From positions 28,243-92,242 of the forward strand of contig NZ_FQZK01000023.1 of NCBI RefSeq assembly GCF_900141985.1: a stretch of 64,000 nt of DNA, written 5' to 3'. This stretch comes from Nocardiopsis flavescens. GTDB lineage: Bacteria > Actinomycetota > Actinomycetes > Streptosporangiales > Streptosporangiaceae. Both the position numbers and the translations under genes were made by a program. Under the pieces are notes generated by a model that made no database searches, had not been told where the DNA came from, and was given only the letters and a program-made list of their open reading frames with translations. The first letter of the stretch is position 1; each line of letters begins with the position of its first letter. Below, in pieces: positions 1 to 8,592 of this stretch.

Positions 1-4
1 CGCC

Positions 5-457
5 ATGCACATCGACTTCGTCTCCTGGGACGACCCCGAGGGGGCGGCCCTGCGGGCCGGGCAGCGCGCCGAGATCGCCGAGCGGTACGGCACCCCCGAC
101 TCCGAGCCCGGGACGCCGCCCTCCGCGTCCGACATCGCCGTGTTCGCGCTCGTACGGGCCGCGGACGGCACCGCCGTGGCGTGCGGGGGCCTGCGCGACC
201 TGGGCCCGGACGCGGGCGGCGAGGTCAAGCGGATGTACGTCCCGCCCGCGCACCGGGGCTCGGGGGCGGCCTCCCTGCTGCTGGCCGCGCTGGAGGACTG
301 GGCGCGCGGACAGGGGTGGGGGCGGCTGCGCCTGGAGACCGGCGACCGCCAGCCCGACGCGGTGCGGTTCTACCGCAAGTCCGGCTACGCCCCCGTGGAG
401 CCCTTCGGCGCCTACGCCGACTCGCCCTCGTCGCTGTGCCTGGGCAAGGACCTGTAG
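5..457 (+). CDS. GNAT-family N-acetyltransferase
   Basis: A 150-residue protein with the Gcn5-related acetyltransferase fold, expected to move an acetyl group from acetyl-CoA to an unknown amine. The acetyl-CoA pyrophosphate loop is visible around residues 75-95 (VKRMYVPPAHRGSGAA), followed by the helix LLLAALEDWARGQGW and the late GDRQPDAVRFYRKSGY segment typical of the family. The start is four bases from the window edge, so its ribosome site and any earlier start cannot be judged. It stands alone, convergent with the PhoX gene, so context gives no substrate. Confidence 0.85.
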   Translation: MHIDFVSWDDPEGAALRAGQRAEIAERYGTPDSEPGTPPSASDIAVFALVRAADGTAVACGGLRDLGPDAGGEVKRMYVPPAHRGSGAASLLLAALEDWARGQGWGRLRLETGDRQPDAVRFYRKSGYAPVEPFGAYADSPSSLCLGKDL

Positions 458-529
458 GGTCCGCGGACGCGAGCCGGCCCCGGGACTCCCCCACGACGGA
501 GATCCCGAGGCCGGCGGCCCGGTGGTCGG

Positions 530-2575
530 TCACCGACCGACGTCTTGGCCGCCCTTGTGCCAGATGCAGACCACGGACGGGCGGGGGAAGTCGCCGTCGG
601 GCCACACGCTGGTGGGCGCCTCGAAGGTGCCGTTCTCGCCGGGGTGCTGCGGGGCCAGGAACACCGTCTTGTTGTCCTCGGTGATCAGCGGCCCGCACGC
701 CTCGGCGTCCACCGGGACGGTGGCGAAGGTCTTGAGTTCACCGCGGAAGCGGCCCTCGACCGGCATGACGTGCAGCGCGTCGTTGATCCCCATCGTGCCG
801 GGCTGGCCGTCGGTGGAGATCCACAGGTTGCCGTCCTTGTCGAAGGCGACGTTGTCGGGCGAGGAGATCGGCATGACCTTGGACTTGTCGTAGCCCGCGT
901 AGTAGGTGTCCTCGTCCTCGGGGTCGCCGCACACCAGCGGCACCGCCCAGGAGAACGCCTCGGCGGCGGCGTCGCCGCCGTGCTCGACGATCTCCAGCAC
1001 GTGGCCGTGCTTGTTGGCGGCGCGCGGGTTGGCCTCGTCGGCCTGGCCGGGCTCGCGGGCGGTGTTGTTGGTGAGGGCCACGTACACCTTGCCGGTGACG
1101 GGGCTGGGCTCGACGTCCTCGGGCCGGTCCATCTTGGTGGCGCCCACGGCGTCGGCGGCCAGGCGGGTGTGGACCAGCACCTCGGCGACGGAGAACCCGT
1201 CGACGAAGCTCTCGGTGTCGGTGGCCAGGGCGATCCAGTCGCCGTAGCCGTCGAACTCGCCGTCGGCGGGCAGCGCGCCGGTGCCGTCGATCTCCTCCTC
1301 CGGGCTGTTGCCGGTGAGGCGGGCGACGTAGAGCGTGCCGGTGTCCAGCAGGGTGAGGTTGTGGTCGGTGTCGCCCTCGCGGTACTTCTTCGCGCTGACG
1401 AACTTGTAGATGTAGTCGAAGCGCTCGTCGTCGCCCATGTAGGCGGCGATGCGGCCGTCGGCGGCCACCTGGATGGTCGCGCCCTCGTGCTTGAAGCGGC
1501 CGAGCATGGTGCGCTTGGCCGGCGTGAAGCCGGGGTCGAAGGGGTTCACCTCGACGATCCACCCGAAGCGGTTGGCCTCCTGCGGGTGGCGGGCCAGGTC
1601 GAACCGCTCCTCGGCGCGGTCGAAGCGGCGGCCGCCGTAGGTGTTGCCGCTGGTGGGGATCCCGTAGCGGGCCAGGGCGGGCTTGTCGGCCTCGGGGACG
1701 CCGTCGCCGCCGACGAAGTACTGGTTGAAGTTCTCCTCCGCGGTGAGGAAGGTGCCCCAGGGGGTCATGCCGCCCGCGCAGTTGTTGAGGATGCCCCTGA
1801 CCTCGCGGCCGGTGGGGTCCTCGGCGGTCTTGACCAGGTCGTGCCCGGCGACCGGGCCGGTCAGGACGGTGGGGCTGTTGCCGGTGACGCGGCGGTTGTA
1901 GCGGCGCTCGCCGCCGGCCAGGACCCACTTGCCGGTCCGGCCCTCGCGCTCCAGTTCGACGATGGAGCCGCCGTGCGCCTGGATGGCGACCCTGATGTGC
2001 TCGACGTCGGCCTCGTCGCCGTTGGTGTACCCGCGGAACATGATGTTCTCGTTGGTGTACTCGTGGTTGACCCAGAGCAGGCCGCGGTCCCCGTCGATCT
2101 GGTGGAAGCCGACGTAGTCGCAGTTGTAGCCGAACTGCTTGGACTGGGCCTCGGCGGTCTGGTTCTCGACGTCGAACCCGGGGGCGTCGGGCAGGACGGC
2201 GTCGCCCCAGCGCACGATGACGTGGTGGTCGTAGCCGCCGGGGACGGTGACCTTGTCGTCGTTGTTGGGCAGCACGCTGCGGAAGGTGGGCCGGGGGGCG
2301 GGCTTGGGGCGGCCCGGGCCGCGGTCGGGGTCGGCGAGGGCGGGAGCGCCCATGCCCAGGGCACCGGCACCGGCGCCGACCGCGACGGCGCCCAGCACCG
2401 AGCGGCGGGAGAGCGCCTTGGCGAAGATGTCACCGAAGTAGAGGTTGTCGCTGGTGTTGGGGGCGGGGTGGAAGCAGGCATCACCGCAGCGCAGCTCGCA
2501 CGTTCTGCGGGAGCGTCCTCCCTGGGCCATGCCGATGAGGGGCAGCGGACGGCGGTGGGGCGCGGATTCGGGCAC
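530..2575 (-). CDS. PhoX-family phosphatase (DUF839), Tat-exported
   Basis: A 681-residue protein of the PhoX/DUF839 family, calcium-dependent secreted alkaline phosphatases that release phosphate from organic esters outside the cell. I start it at GTG 2575 because AAGGAG lies five bases upstream; the reading frame continues open further upstream without a good ribosome site. About 60-85 residues in is a twin-arginine signal, SRRSVLGAVAVGAGAGALG, ending near PALA, so Tat export is expected. The pre-signal tail (ESAPHRRPLPLIGMAQGG) is normal in actinomycete members of the family. A PHO box lies upstream, consistent with induction by phosphate starvation. Substrate range is not readable from the sequence. 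Confidence 0.9.
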   Translation of the reverse strand: MPESAPHRRPLPLIGMAQGGRSRRTCELRCGDACFHPAPNTSDNLYFGDIFAKALSRRSVLGAVAVGAGAGALGMGAPALADPDRGPGRPKPAPRPTFRSVLPNNDDKVTVPGGYDHHVIVRWGDAVLPDAPGFDVENQTAEAQSKQFGYNCDYVGFHQIDGDRGLLWVNHEYTNENIMFRGYTNGDEADVEHIRVAIQAHGGSIVELEREGRTGKWVLAGGERRYNRRVTGNSPTVLTGPVAGHDLVKTAEDPTGREVRGILNNCAGGMTPWGTFLTAEENFNQYFVGGDGVPEADKPALARYGIPTSGNTYGGRRFDRAEERFDLARHPQEANRFGWIVEVNPFDPGFTPAKRTMLGRFKHEGATIQVAADGRIAAYMGDDERFDYIYKFVSAKKYREGDTDHNLTLLDTGTLYVARLTGNSPEEEIDGTGALPADGEFDGYGDWIALATDTESFVDGFSVAEVLVHTRLAADAVGATKMDRPEDVEPSPVTGKVYVALTNNTAREPGQADEANPRAANKHGHVLEIVEHGGDAAAEAFSWAVPLVCGDPEDEDTYYAGYDKSKVMPISSPDNVAFDKDGNLWISTDGQPGTMGINDALHVMPVEGRFRGELKTFATVPVDAEACGPLITEDNKTVFLAPQHPGENGTFEAPTSVWPDGDFPRPSVVCIWHKGGQDVGR

Positions 2576-2902
2576 ACCTTCTCCTTGGGGATCGTGACTT
2601 CCCCCGGACGGGTCTCCGCCCTGGTACGGGGCTGGGGCGGGGACGTCCGGGGCGGCGGCAGGCGGGGTGCTCCCACCGGTCGCTCTCGACCTTGGCCGAG
2701 GTTCCACACGCAGGGGTGAAACCGAGGTGAACGCCCTTACAACTCCGTCGCATCACCGGGTTGATCACCATGAGCGACTTCGTGAACACCCACCGTCGAC
2801 CTCTGTCCGTGATGATCCACCACCGCGGACCGCCGGGTCCAGGCTCCACGCCAGAAGCCCTTCCCGGCCCCCGTCCGTGTCCCTGCCCTGTCCGCGCCCC
2901 GG
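2576..2902. other. Intergenic region between phoX and the siderophore ABC ATPase
   Basis: This stretch of 327 bases holds no gene I can support. It contains the leader of the PhoX gene, a PHO box at 2715-2732 and one more GTTCAC half-unit read on the minus strand at 2782-2787. The region next to 2903 is the 3' side of the ABC ATPase gene. Confidence 0.6.
2715..2732 (-). promoter_or_regulatory. PHO box (PhoP operator) upstream of phoX
   Basis: Read on the minus strand, this is GTTCACCTCGGTTTCACC: two seven-base units (GTTCACC, TTTCACC) separated by four bases, matching the direct-repeat PhoP box of Streptomyces (GTTCACC repeated every 11 bases). It sits about 140 bases upstream of the GTG start. 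That the downstream gene is a phosphatase supports the call. Confidence 0.75.
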
Positions 2903-3745
2903 CTACCCCCGGGCCCCGCTGCGGCCGACCGGCACCACCAGGGGGCCGCCGGTCACGGGGTCCTCCACCACGACGGCCTCCAGCCCGAAGACCTCGCGCA
3001 GCAGGGCGGGGGTGAGCACCTCCGCGGGCTCGCCGCTGGCCAGCACCCGGCCCTCGCGCATGGCGATGACGGTGTCGGCGTAGCGGGCGGCCAGGTTGAG
3101 GTCGTGCAGCACCATGACGATGGTGCGCCCGCCCTCGTCGTGGAGTTCGCGCACCAGGTCGAGCACGTCCACCTGGTGGACCAGGTCCAGGAAGGTCGTG
3201 GGCTCGTCGAGCAGGAGCAGGTCGGTGCCCTGGGCGAGGACCATCGAGATCCAGGCGCGCTGGCGCTGGCCCCCGGACAGCTCCGACAGCGGGGTGTCGG
3301 CCAGCTCGGCCAGGCCGGTCATCTCCAGGGCCCGGGCGACCGCCTCGTGGTCGTCGCCCGACCACTGGCGGTACCAGCGCTGGGCCGGGTGCCGGCCGCG
3401 GGCGACCAGGTCGGCGACGGTCAGCCCGTCGGGGGCGGTGGGCTGCTGGGGCAGCACTCCCAGCACCCGGGCGACCTCACGGGTGGGGGTGCGGTGGATG
3501 TCGCGGCCGTCCAGCTCCACCAGCCCGGCCCTGGGGCGCATCAGCCGTCCCAGGGCGCGCAGCATCGTGGACTTGCCGCAGCCGTTGGGGCCGATGACAC
3601 AGGTGACGGTGCCCTCAACGATGTCGGCGTCCAGGCCGTCGACGATGACGCGGTCGTCGTAGGCCAGGGTCAGGCCGCGGGCGCTCAGCCGCGCCCGGGC
3701 GCCGGCGGGCGCGTCCGCGGAGCGGGTGGTCTGTGGGGAAGTCAC
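2903..3745 (-). CDS. Iron-siderophore ABC transporter ATP-binding protein (FecE/FepC type)
   Basis: A 280-residue ATPase that powers uptake of ferric siderophores through the two permeases encoded immediately upstream. Walker A is GPNGCGKST (about residues 55-63), the signature is LSGGQRQRAW and Walker B is DLLLLDEPTTFLDL, followed by the switch histidine in VLHDLNLA. The GTG start overlaps the permease stop (GTGA), so the two are translationally coupled. The last gene of a three-gene minus-strand operon headed by an iron box. Confidence 0.93.
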   Translation of the reverse strand: MTSPQTTRSADAPAGARARLSARGLTLAYDDRVIVDGLDADIVEGTVTCVIGPNGCGKSTMLRALGRLMRPRAGLVELDGRDIHRTPTREVARVLGVLPQQPTAPDGLTVADLVARGRHPAQRWYRQWSGDDHEAVARALEMTGLAELADTPLSELSGGQRQRAWISMVLAQGTDLLLLDEPTTFLDLVHQVDVLDLVRELHDEGGRTIVMVLHDLNLAARYADTVIAMREGRVLASGEPAEVLTPALLREVFGLEAVVVEDPVTGGPLVVPVGRSGARG

Positions 3746-4860
3746 GCTCGGGTCCTCCGGTTGGCGCGGACGAGCAGGTGGATGAGGTAGAGGGCGCCCA
3801 GGCAGCCGGTGACGACGCCGACCGGGAGCTGGATGTTGTCGAGCGCGGTGCGGGCGAGCAGGTCGGCCCCGCTCACCAGGGCGGCGCCGACCAGGGCCGA
3901 GAGCAGCACGGGCGGCCGGGACGTCCCGGGGCCGGCCAGGCGCAGGGCGATCTGCGGGCAGGCCAGGGAGACGAACAGGACGGGGCCGGCGGCGGAGGTG
4001 CCGAAGGCGGCCAGCAGCACCGCCAGGACCAGCAGGGCGGTGCGGGCGCGCTCCAGGTCCACGCCCAGGCCGCGCACGACGTCGTCGTCGTGGGCCAGGG
4101 CGTCCAGGGTGCGCGAGGACGCCAGCGCGAGCGGTAGCAGCAGGGCCAGCGCGAGGGCGACCGGCGCGGCGTGCTCCCAGGTGCGCATGCTGAGGCTTCC
4201 GGCGACCCAGACCATGGCCCGGCCGGTGTCGGTGACCTCCCCAAGGGTCAGCAGCCACAGGGTGAGGTTCATGAGGATGGTGGAGACGCCCACGCCCACC
4301 AGCAGCAGCCGGTAGCCGTCGACGCCGCCCCGCCGGGCCAGGGTGTAGCACAGCACCCCCGCGCCCAGCCCGCCGGCCAGGGCGACGGCGGGCACGCCCA
4401 GCGAGGACAGCGGGCCGCCCCCGGAGAGGATGCCGTAGCTGCCGCCGAACGCCAGGACGGCGACCACGCCGGCGCTGGCCCCGTGGGTGACGCCGAGCAG
4501 GTCGGGGCTGGCCAGCGGGTTGCGCATGATGGTCTGGGTGACGGCCCCCGCGGCGGCCAGGGCGGCACCGGCGAGCATGCCCACCACCACGCGCGGCATC
4601 CGCACCCGCCACACCGTGAAGTAGTGCTCGTAGTCGGTGCCGATGACGTGCGCCCACACCTGGGCGGGGGACAGCGGGGTCCGGCCCAGGGAGAGGTTGA
4701 GGGCGAGCAGGACGGCGAGGGCGGCCAGGACCGCCAGGCACACGGCGATCAGGCGCGGGCGCAGGCGCAGCGCGACCGGTCCCAGGCGCAGGGCGGGGCG
4801 GCTGCGGCGCAGCCGGTCGCGGACCTGCGGCGATGCGCGTTCGGGGGCGAGGGGTGTCAT
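3742..4860 (-). CDS. Iron-siderophore ABC transporter permease (FecCD family), second subunit
   Basis: A 372-residue, roughly ten-helix BtuC/FecCD-fold permease that forms half of the transmembrane channel for ferric-siderophore import. Family marks include the GRTPLSPAQVW segment after the first helix, RMPRVVVGMLAGAALAAAGAVTQTIMRNPLASPDLLG, and the C-terminal GPVLFVSLACPQIALRL. The ATG overlaps the stop of the upstream permease (ATGA), and its own stop overlaps the ATPase start. The N-terminal 55 residues are basic and cytoplasmic. Confidence 0.93.
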   Translation of the reverse strand: MTPLAPERASPQVRDRLRRSRPALRLGPVALRLRPRLIAVCLAVLAALAVLLALNLSLGRTPLSPAQVWAHVIGTDYEHYFTVWRVRMPRVVVGMLAGAALAAAGAVTQTIMRNPLASPDLLGVTHGASAGVVAVLAFGGSYGILSGGGPLSSLGVPAVALAGGLGAGVLCYTLARRGGVDGYRLLLVGVGVSTILMNLTLWLLTLGEVTDTGRAMVWVAGSLSMRTWEHAAPVALALALLLPLALASSRTLDALAHDDDVVRGLGVDLERARTALLVLAVLLAAFGTSAAGPVLFVSLACPQIALRLAGPGTSRPPVLLSALVGAALVSGADLLARTALDNIQLPVGVVTGCLGALYLIHLLVRANRRTRA

Positions 4861-5915
4861 AGGGCGAGGAGTCTCCGGCTGCGGACGATGTAGATGAAGA
4901 AGGGGGCGCCCACGAGGGCGAGCACGATGCCGACCTGGAGTTCCCCGGGCGGGGCCAGGAAGCGTCCCAGCACGTCGGCGGCGAGCAGCAGGACCGCGCC
5001 CATGAGCGCGGAGTAGGGCAGCAGCCACCGGTGGTCGGCGCCGACGATCCCGCGGGCCAGGTGGGGGACGATCAGGCCGACGAACGCGATGGGGCCGCAG
5101 GCGGCCACGGTGATGCCGGTGAGCAGGGTGATCGCGAGCAGGCCGACCGCGCGGGCCCGGCCCACCCGGTGGCCCAGGGCCCGGGCGGTGTCCTCGCCCA
5201 GCGCCAGGGCGTTGAGCGCCCCCGCGTTGGCCAGGCCCAGCAGGGTGCCGGCGGCGACCACGGCCAGCATCGGCAGCAGGATGTCGGCGTCGCGGCCGAC
5301 CAGGGAGCCCACCCGCCAGAACCGGAAGTCGTCCATGGTCGAGCGGTCCAGCAGGACCAGCCCGGACACCACCGAGTAGGCCAGCCAGCTGACGGCGGTC
5401 CCGGCCAGCGCCAGGGTGACGGGGGTGGGCCCGCGGCCGGGCACGGATCCGATGAGGTACACGACGACGACCGCGGCGCCCGCCCCGGCGAAGGCGAGCC
5501 AGGCCTGGGTGTGCAGGGCGGTGATGTCGAAGAGGGCGATGCCCAGGACCACGGCCAGGGCGGCGCCGAAGGTGACGCCCAGGATGCTGGGGTCGCCCAG
5601 GGGGTTGCGGGTGTGGCCCTGCATGAGGGCCCCGGCCAGTCCCAGGGAGACGCCGGCCATGATCCCCAGGGCGGTGCGGGGCAGGCGGATCTCCTTGACG
5701 ATGATGTCGGCCTCGGCGCCCGCGGTGGCGGTGAGCGCCTGCCGGACGGTGTCCGGGCTCAGGGCGCGGGCGCCGACCAGCACGCTGGCCAGCACCGCCA
5801 GGCACAGCAGCAGGACGAGGACCGCGAGTCCGGTCAGGCGGCGGGCCCGCCGGGCGGAGACGGCGGCGCCCGCGGGCGCCGCGTTAACGGGGGGCGGCCC
5901 GGAGGTGTCGTGCAC
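4857..5915 (-). CDS. Iron-siderophore ABC transporter permease (FecCD family), first subunit
   Basis: A 352-residue FecCD-fold permease, partner of the next gene. It shows RLPRTALGIMAGVSLGLAGALMQGHTRNPLGDPSILG and GPIAFVGLIVPHLAR, the two most conserved blocks of the family. I prefer GTG 5915 because AGGAG lies five bases upstream; an ATG at 5930 would place this ribosome site inside the gene. It heads the operon and is divergent from the lipoprotein receptor gene; the iron box in the gap should control both directions. Confidence 0.92.
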   Translation of the reverse strand: MHDTSGPPPVNAAPAGAAVSARRARRLTGLAVLVLLLCLAVLASVLVGARALSPDTVRQALTATAGAEADIIVKEIRLPRTALGIMAGVSLGLAGALMQGHTRNPLGDPSILGVTFGAALAVVLGIALFDITALHTQAWLAFAGAGAAVVVVYLIGSVPGRGPTPVTLALAGTAVSWLAYSVVSGLVLLDRSTMDDFRFWRVGSLVGRDADILLPMLAVVAAGTLLGLANAGALNALALGEDTARALGHRVGRARAVGLLAITLLTGITVAACGPIAFVGLIVPHLARGIVGADHRWLLPYSALMGAVLLLAADVLGRFLAPPGELQVGIVLALVGAPFFIYIVRSRRLLAL

Positions 5916-5945
5916 CCGGACTCCTATCATGACGAAGGCCAGGCG

Positions 5946-5972
5946 AACCTAAGTTAGGTTTGCCTAGCCGTA
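5946..5972. promoter_or_regulatory. IdeR/DtxR-type iron boxes between divergent uptake genes
   Basis: Two overlapping elements. AACCTAAGTTAGGTT (5946-5960) is a perfect 7+1+7 inverted repeat. TTAGGTTTGCCTAGCCGTA (5954-5972) matches 15 of 19 positions of the IdeR/DmdR consensus TTAGGTTAGSCTAACCTAA. Lying between the permease start at 5915 and the receptor start at 6087, they should repress both when iron is plentiful. Confidence 0.8.
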
Positions 5973-6086
5973 TCTGGATGTCCTAAGTTTGCCACGTCCC
6001 GGCCTGGAACGACACACCGCCCCGCGCGATCCGCGCCCCCGCCCTCCCCGGACCCGACGCGTTCCCCGACACGATGGAGCCCCCGA

Positions 6087-7106
6087 ATGACCCTGCCCAC
6101 CCGGCCGCGCCGACCCGCCCTGCCCACCGCCGCCGCGGCCGCCGCGGTGGCGGTGCTGACCGCCTGCGGAGCCGGGGGCCCGGAGGGGGACCCCGGGGCC
6201 TCCAACGCCCCCGCCGACGGCTACCCCCGCACGGTGGAGCACTTCCTGGGCTCGACGGAGATCCCCGCCGCGCCCGAGCGGGTCCTGCCGCTGGACGCGG
6301 CCTACGTGGACTCCGTCCTGGCCCTGGGCGGCACCGTGGTGGGCTTCACGACCTTCGCCGAGGACACCGAGGCCCTCCCCGACTACCTGCTGGACAGCGA
6401 CTGGAACACCGGGACCTCCGACGGGGCCGTCCCGGTGGGCCTGCTGTGGGAGGTCGACCCCGAGGCGGTGGCGGCCACCTCCCCGGACCTGATCCTGTCG
6501 GCGCAGGTCCGCCACGGGGACGGGTACGAGCAGTTCTCCGAGGTCGCCCCGACCGTCATGTCGGAGACCACCGGGGCCACGTGGAAGGAGAACCTGGTCC
6601 TGACCGGCGCCGCCCTGGACGCCGAGGACGAGGCCGAGCGGCTGGTCGCCGAGTTCGAGGAGCGCGCCGCCGCCCTGGGCGAGGAGATCACCGCGGCCAA
6701 CGGCGGCGAGGCGCCGACCGTGTCCGCGGTGCGGTTCGCCGGCGACGCCGACGGCGTGCGCCTGTACACCCCGCAGTCCTACATCGGCGTGATCCTGGAG
6801 GACGTGGGCCTGGAACCGGGCCCGGGCGTGGACACCGGCTCCGAGGAGATCGTCACTTACCACAGCCAGGAGCGCCTGCTCGACCTGGACGCCGACCACC
6901 TGTTCGTCGCCACCTACGACGACGGCGGCGCCGACGGCGTGCAGGAGAGCAAGGAGGAGTACCAGGCCGCCCCGCTGTGGGGCGAGCTGACCGGCGAGAT
7001 CACCGAGGTGGACGACGAGTACTGGATCTCCGGCGTGGGCCTGATCGCCGCGCACGAGGTCCTGGACGACCTCGCCGAGATCTTCGGCGTCGACCCCCAG
7101 CGGTAG
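6087..7106 (+). CDS. Ferric-siderophore-binding lipoprotein (FecB/FhuD type)
   Basis: A 339-residue periplasmic-binding-type lipoprotein that captures ferric siderophore outside the membrane and delivers it to the divergent permeases. A signal peptide with alanine-rich core ends in the lipobox LTAC, the modified cysteine being residue 27. The body shows the two-lobed TroA-type pattern: PERVLPLDAAYVDSVLALG at the start of lobe 1, DLILSAQVRHG, and a long linking helix around residues 190-220. GGAG lies eight bases before the ATG. No close paralogue in the window. Confidence 0.9.
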   Translation: MTLPTRPRRPALPTAAAAAAVAVLTACGAGGPEGDPGASNAPADGYPRTVEHFLGSTEIPAAPERVLPLDAAYVDSVLALGGTVVGFTTFAEDTEALPDYLLDSDWNTGTSDGAVPVGLLWEVDPEAVAATSPDLILSAQVRHGDGYEQFSEVAPTVMSETTGATWKENLVLTGAALDAEDEAERLVAEFEERAAALGEEITAANGGEAPTVSAVRFAGDADGVRLYTPQSYIGVILEDVGLEPGPGVDTGSEEIVTYHSQERLLDLDADHLFVATYDDGGADGVQESKEEYQAAPLWGELTGEITEVDDEYWISGVGLIAAHEVLDDLAEIFGVDPQR

Positions 7107-7132
7107 CGGCACCCCGCTTCCCCGCTCGAACG

Positions 7133-7165
7133 GGGCGCGCGGCGCCCGACCGGCGCCGCGCGCCC
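7133..7165 (+). terminator. Long hairpin between receptor gene and decarboxylase gene
   Basis: A perfect 14-base-pair stem (7133-7146 with 7152-7165) around a five-base loop CGACC, almost pure G and C. It lacks a U-tract, as is usual in actinomycetes. It may end or attenuate the receptor transcript, or protect its 3' end, before the decarboxylase gene 31 bases further on. Confidence 0.6.
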
Positions 7166-7196
7166 GTGCCACACCACGCAAGCCCGGGAGACCCCT

Positions 7197-8459
7197 GTGG
7201 AACCGCCCCGCTCCTTCGAGCACGCCCCCGCCCTGGACGCCGACCGCATCCCCGCCCCGGTACGGGCCGCGGCGCTGGAGCTGGCCTCCGGCACGGGGGC
7301 GGGCTATGTCTACGACCCGGCGCTGGCCGCCGACCGGGCCCGCACGCTGCGCAAGGCGCTGCCGGACTGGGCCCGCGTGTACTTCGCGGTCAAGGCCAAC
7401 GGGTTCGACCCGGTGCTGGCGCACCTGGCCGAGGCCGTGGACGGGTTCGAGACGGCCTCGCTGCGGGAGGCCCGCGCCTCCCTGGCGGCGCTGCGCGAGC
7501 GGCGCGGCGGGCCGGGCGGACGGATCGCGGTGAGCGGCCCGGGCAAGAGTCCCGAGCTGCTGGCCGGGCTGGCGGCACTGCGGGCACGCGGCGCCGACAT
7601 CGCGGTCAACCTGGAGAGCGTCCTGGAGGCGCACCGGGCGTCGGCGGCCGCGGTCGCCGCGGGCACGGTGCTGCCGGTGACGGTCCGGGTCAACCCGGCC
7701 CGGGTGCCGGTGCGCGGCTCCCTGGTGATGGGCGGTGTCCCGGGCCCGTTCGGGATCCCCGAGGCGGAGGTGCCCGCCGCCGTGGCGGCGGTGCGGGCGC
7801 TGCCGGGACTGGACCTGGCGGGGTTCCACGTGCACGCGGTGAGCGGCAACACCGACGCCGCCGCGCACGCCGCCTACGTGCTGTGGTGCCTGGAGTGGGC
7901 GCGCACCGCCGCGGACCGGCACGGGGTGGACCTGCGCACGGTGGACGTGGGCGGCGGCCTGGGCGTGCCCTTCGAGGCCGGGGACGGCGCCTTCGACCTG
8001 GAGGGGTTCGGCGCCGCACTGGCGGCGGCCCCCGACCCGGGGGTGGAGGTGGTCTTCGAGCCGGGGCGGTGGATCGGCGCCCCGGCGGGCTGGTACGCGG
8101 CCCGGGTGACGGACGTCAAGCAGGCGTACGGCGGCACCTTCGCCGTGGTGCGCGGCGGCATCAACCACTTCCAGCTGCCCACGTCCTGGGAGATCCGGCA
8201 CACCTTCGCGGTGCTGGAGGACGACACGTGGCCGGCCGGCACGCCCCGACCCGCGGCCCGCGGGGCGTCGGTGACGGTGTCGGGCGAGCTGTGCACGCCC
8301 GAGGACGTGCTGGCGCGCGACGTGCGGGTGGGGTCGGTGCGGGCCGGCGACGTGCTGGTCTTCCCCAACGCGGGCGCCTACGGGTTCGAGTTCGCGATGC
8401 CCGCGTTCCTGGGACACCCCCCGGCGGTGCGCACCACCGTGGACTCGCGGCTCCCCTGA
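7197..8459 (+). CDS. Type III PLP-dependent decarboxylase (Orn/DAP/Arg decarboxylase 2 family), siderophore-associated
   Basis: A 420-residue alanine-racemase-fold decarboxylase. Visible marks: the PLP lysine in YFAVKAN (near residue 65), HVHAVSGN, the phosphate loop DVGGGLG, EPGR, the substrate cysteine block GELCTPEDVL, and the C-terminal tyrosine in AGAYGFE. Relatives in NIS siderophore loci (SbnH, AcsE, PvsE) decarboxylate citryl-amino-acid or diamino-acid intermediates. GGGAG lies six bases before the GTG. It lies between the receptor gene and the iron-boxed biosynthesis operon, with a hairpin on the receptor side, so it may be read through from the receptor promoter. Its substrate is not determinable here. 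Confidence 0.85.
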   Translation: MEPPRSFEHAPALDADRIPAPVRAAALELASGTGAGYVYDPALAADRARTLRKALPDWARVYFAVKANGFDPVLAHLAEAVDGFETASLREARASLAALRERRGGPGGRIAVSGPGKSPELLAGLAALRARGADIAVNLESVLEAHRASAAAVAAGTVLPVTVRVNPARVPVRGSLVMGGVPGPFGIPEAEVPAAVAAVRALPGLDLAGFHVHAVSGNTDAAAHAAYVLWCLEWARTAADRHGVDLRTVDVGGGLGVPFEAGDGAFDLEGFGAALAAAPDPGVEVVFEPGRWIGAPAGWYAARVTDVKQAYGGTFAVVRGGINHFQLPTSWEIRHTFAVLEDDTWPAGTPRPAARGASVTVSGELCTPEDVLARDVRVGSVRAGDVLVFPNAGAYGFEFAMPAFLGHPPAVRTTVDSRLP

Positions 8460-8497
8460 GCCCCGACGGCCTGTGGCGGGGGGCACACATACCCCCC

Positions 8498-8527
8498 TTG
8501 ACACTTCTTAGGTTAGCCTGCCCTAAT
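8498..8527 (+). promoter_or_regulatory. Iron-regulated promoter of the siderophore operon
   Basis: A perfect -35 TTGACA (8498-8503) is followed after 18 bases by CCTAAT (8522-8527) as a possible -10. The 19-base iron box TTAGGTTAGCCTGCCCTAA (8508-8526) fills the spacer and -10, matching the IdeR/DmdR consensus at 17 of 19 positions. An iron-loaded repressor bound here would exclude RNA polymerase directly. Confidence 0.85.
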
Positions 8528-8592
8528 TGGTCCGGCCGCGCGGTGCGGCCGTCCCCCGTCCTGCCCCGTCCTCCCGACCAAGGAGTCTCCTC

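Noticed and set aside
545..2719. Long plus-strand open frame opposite PhoX, and similar frames of 300-1000 codons opposite or beside most genes
   Set aside because: They are valine/glycine- or arginine/proline-rich shadows caused by high GC; the protein families are recognised in the other frames.
7133..7165. Hairpin after the receptor gene as a riboswitch
   Set aside because: It is a simple perfect stem without a conserved core or alternative pairing partner; terminator or mRNA-stabilising hairpin is the simpler reading.
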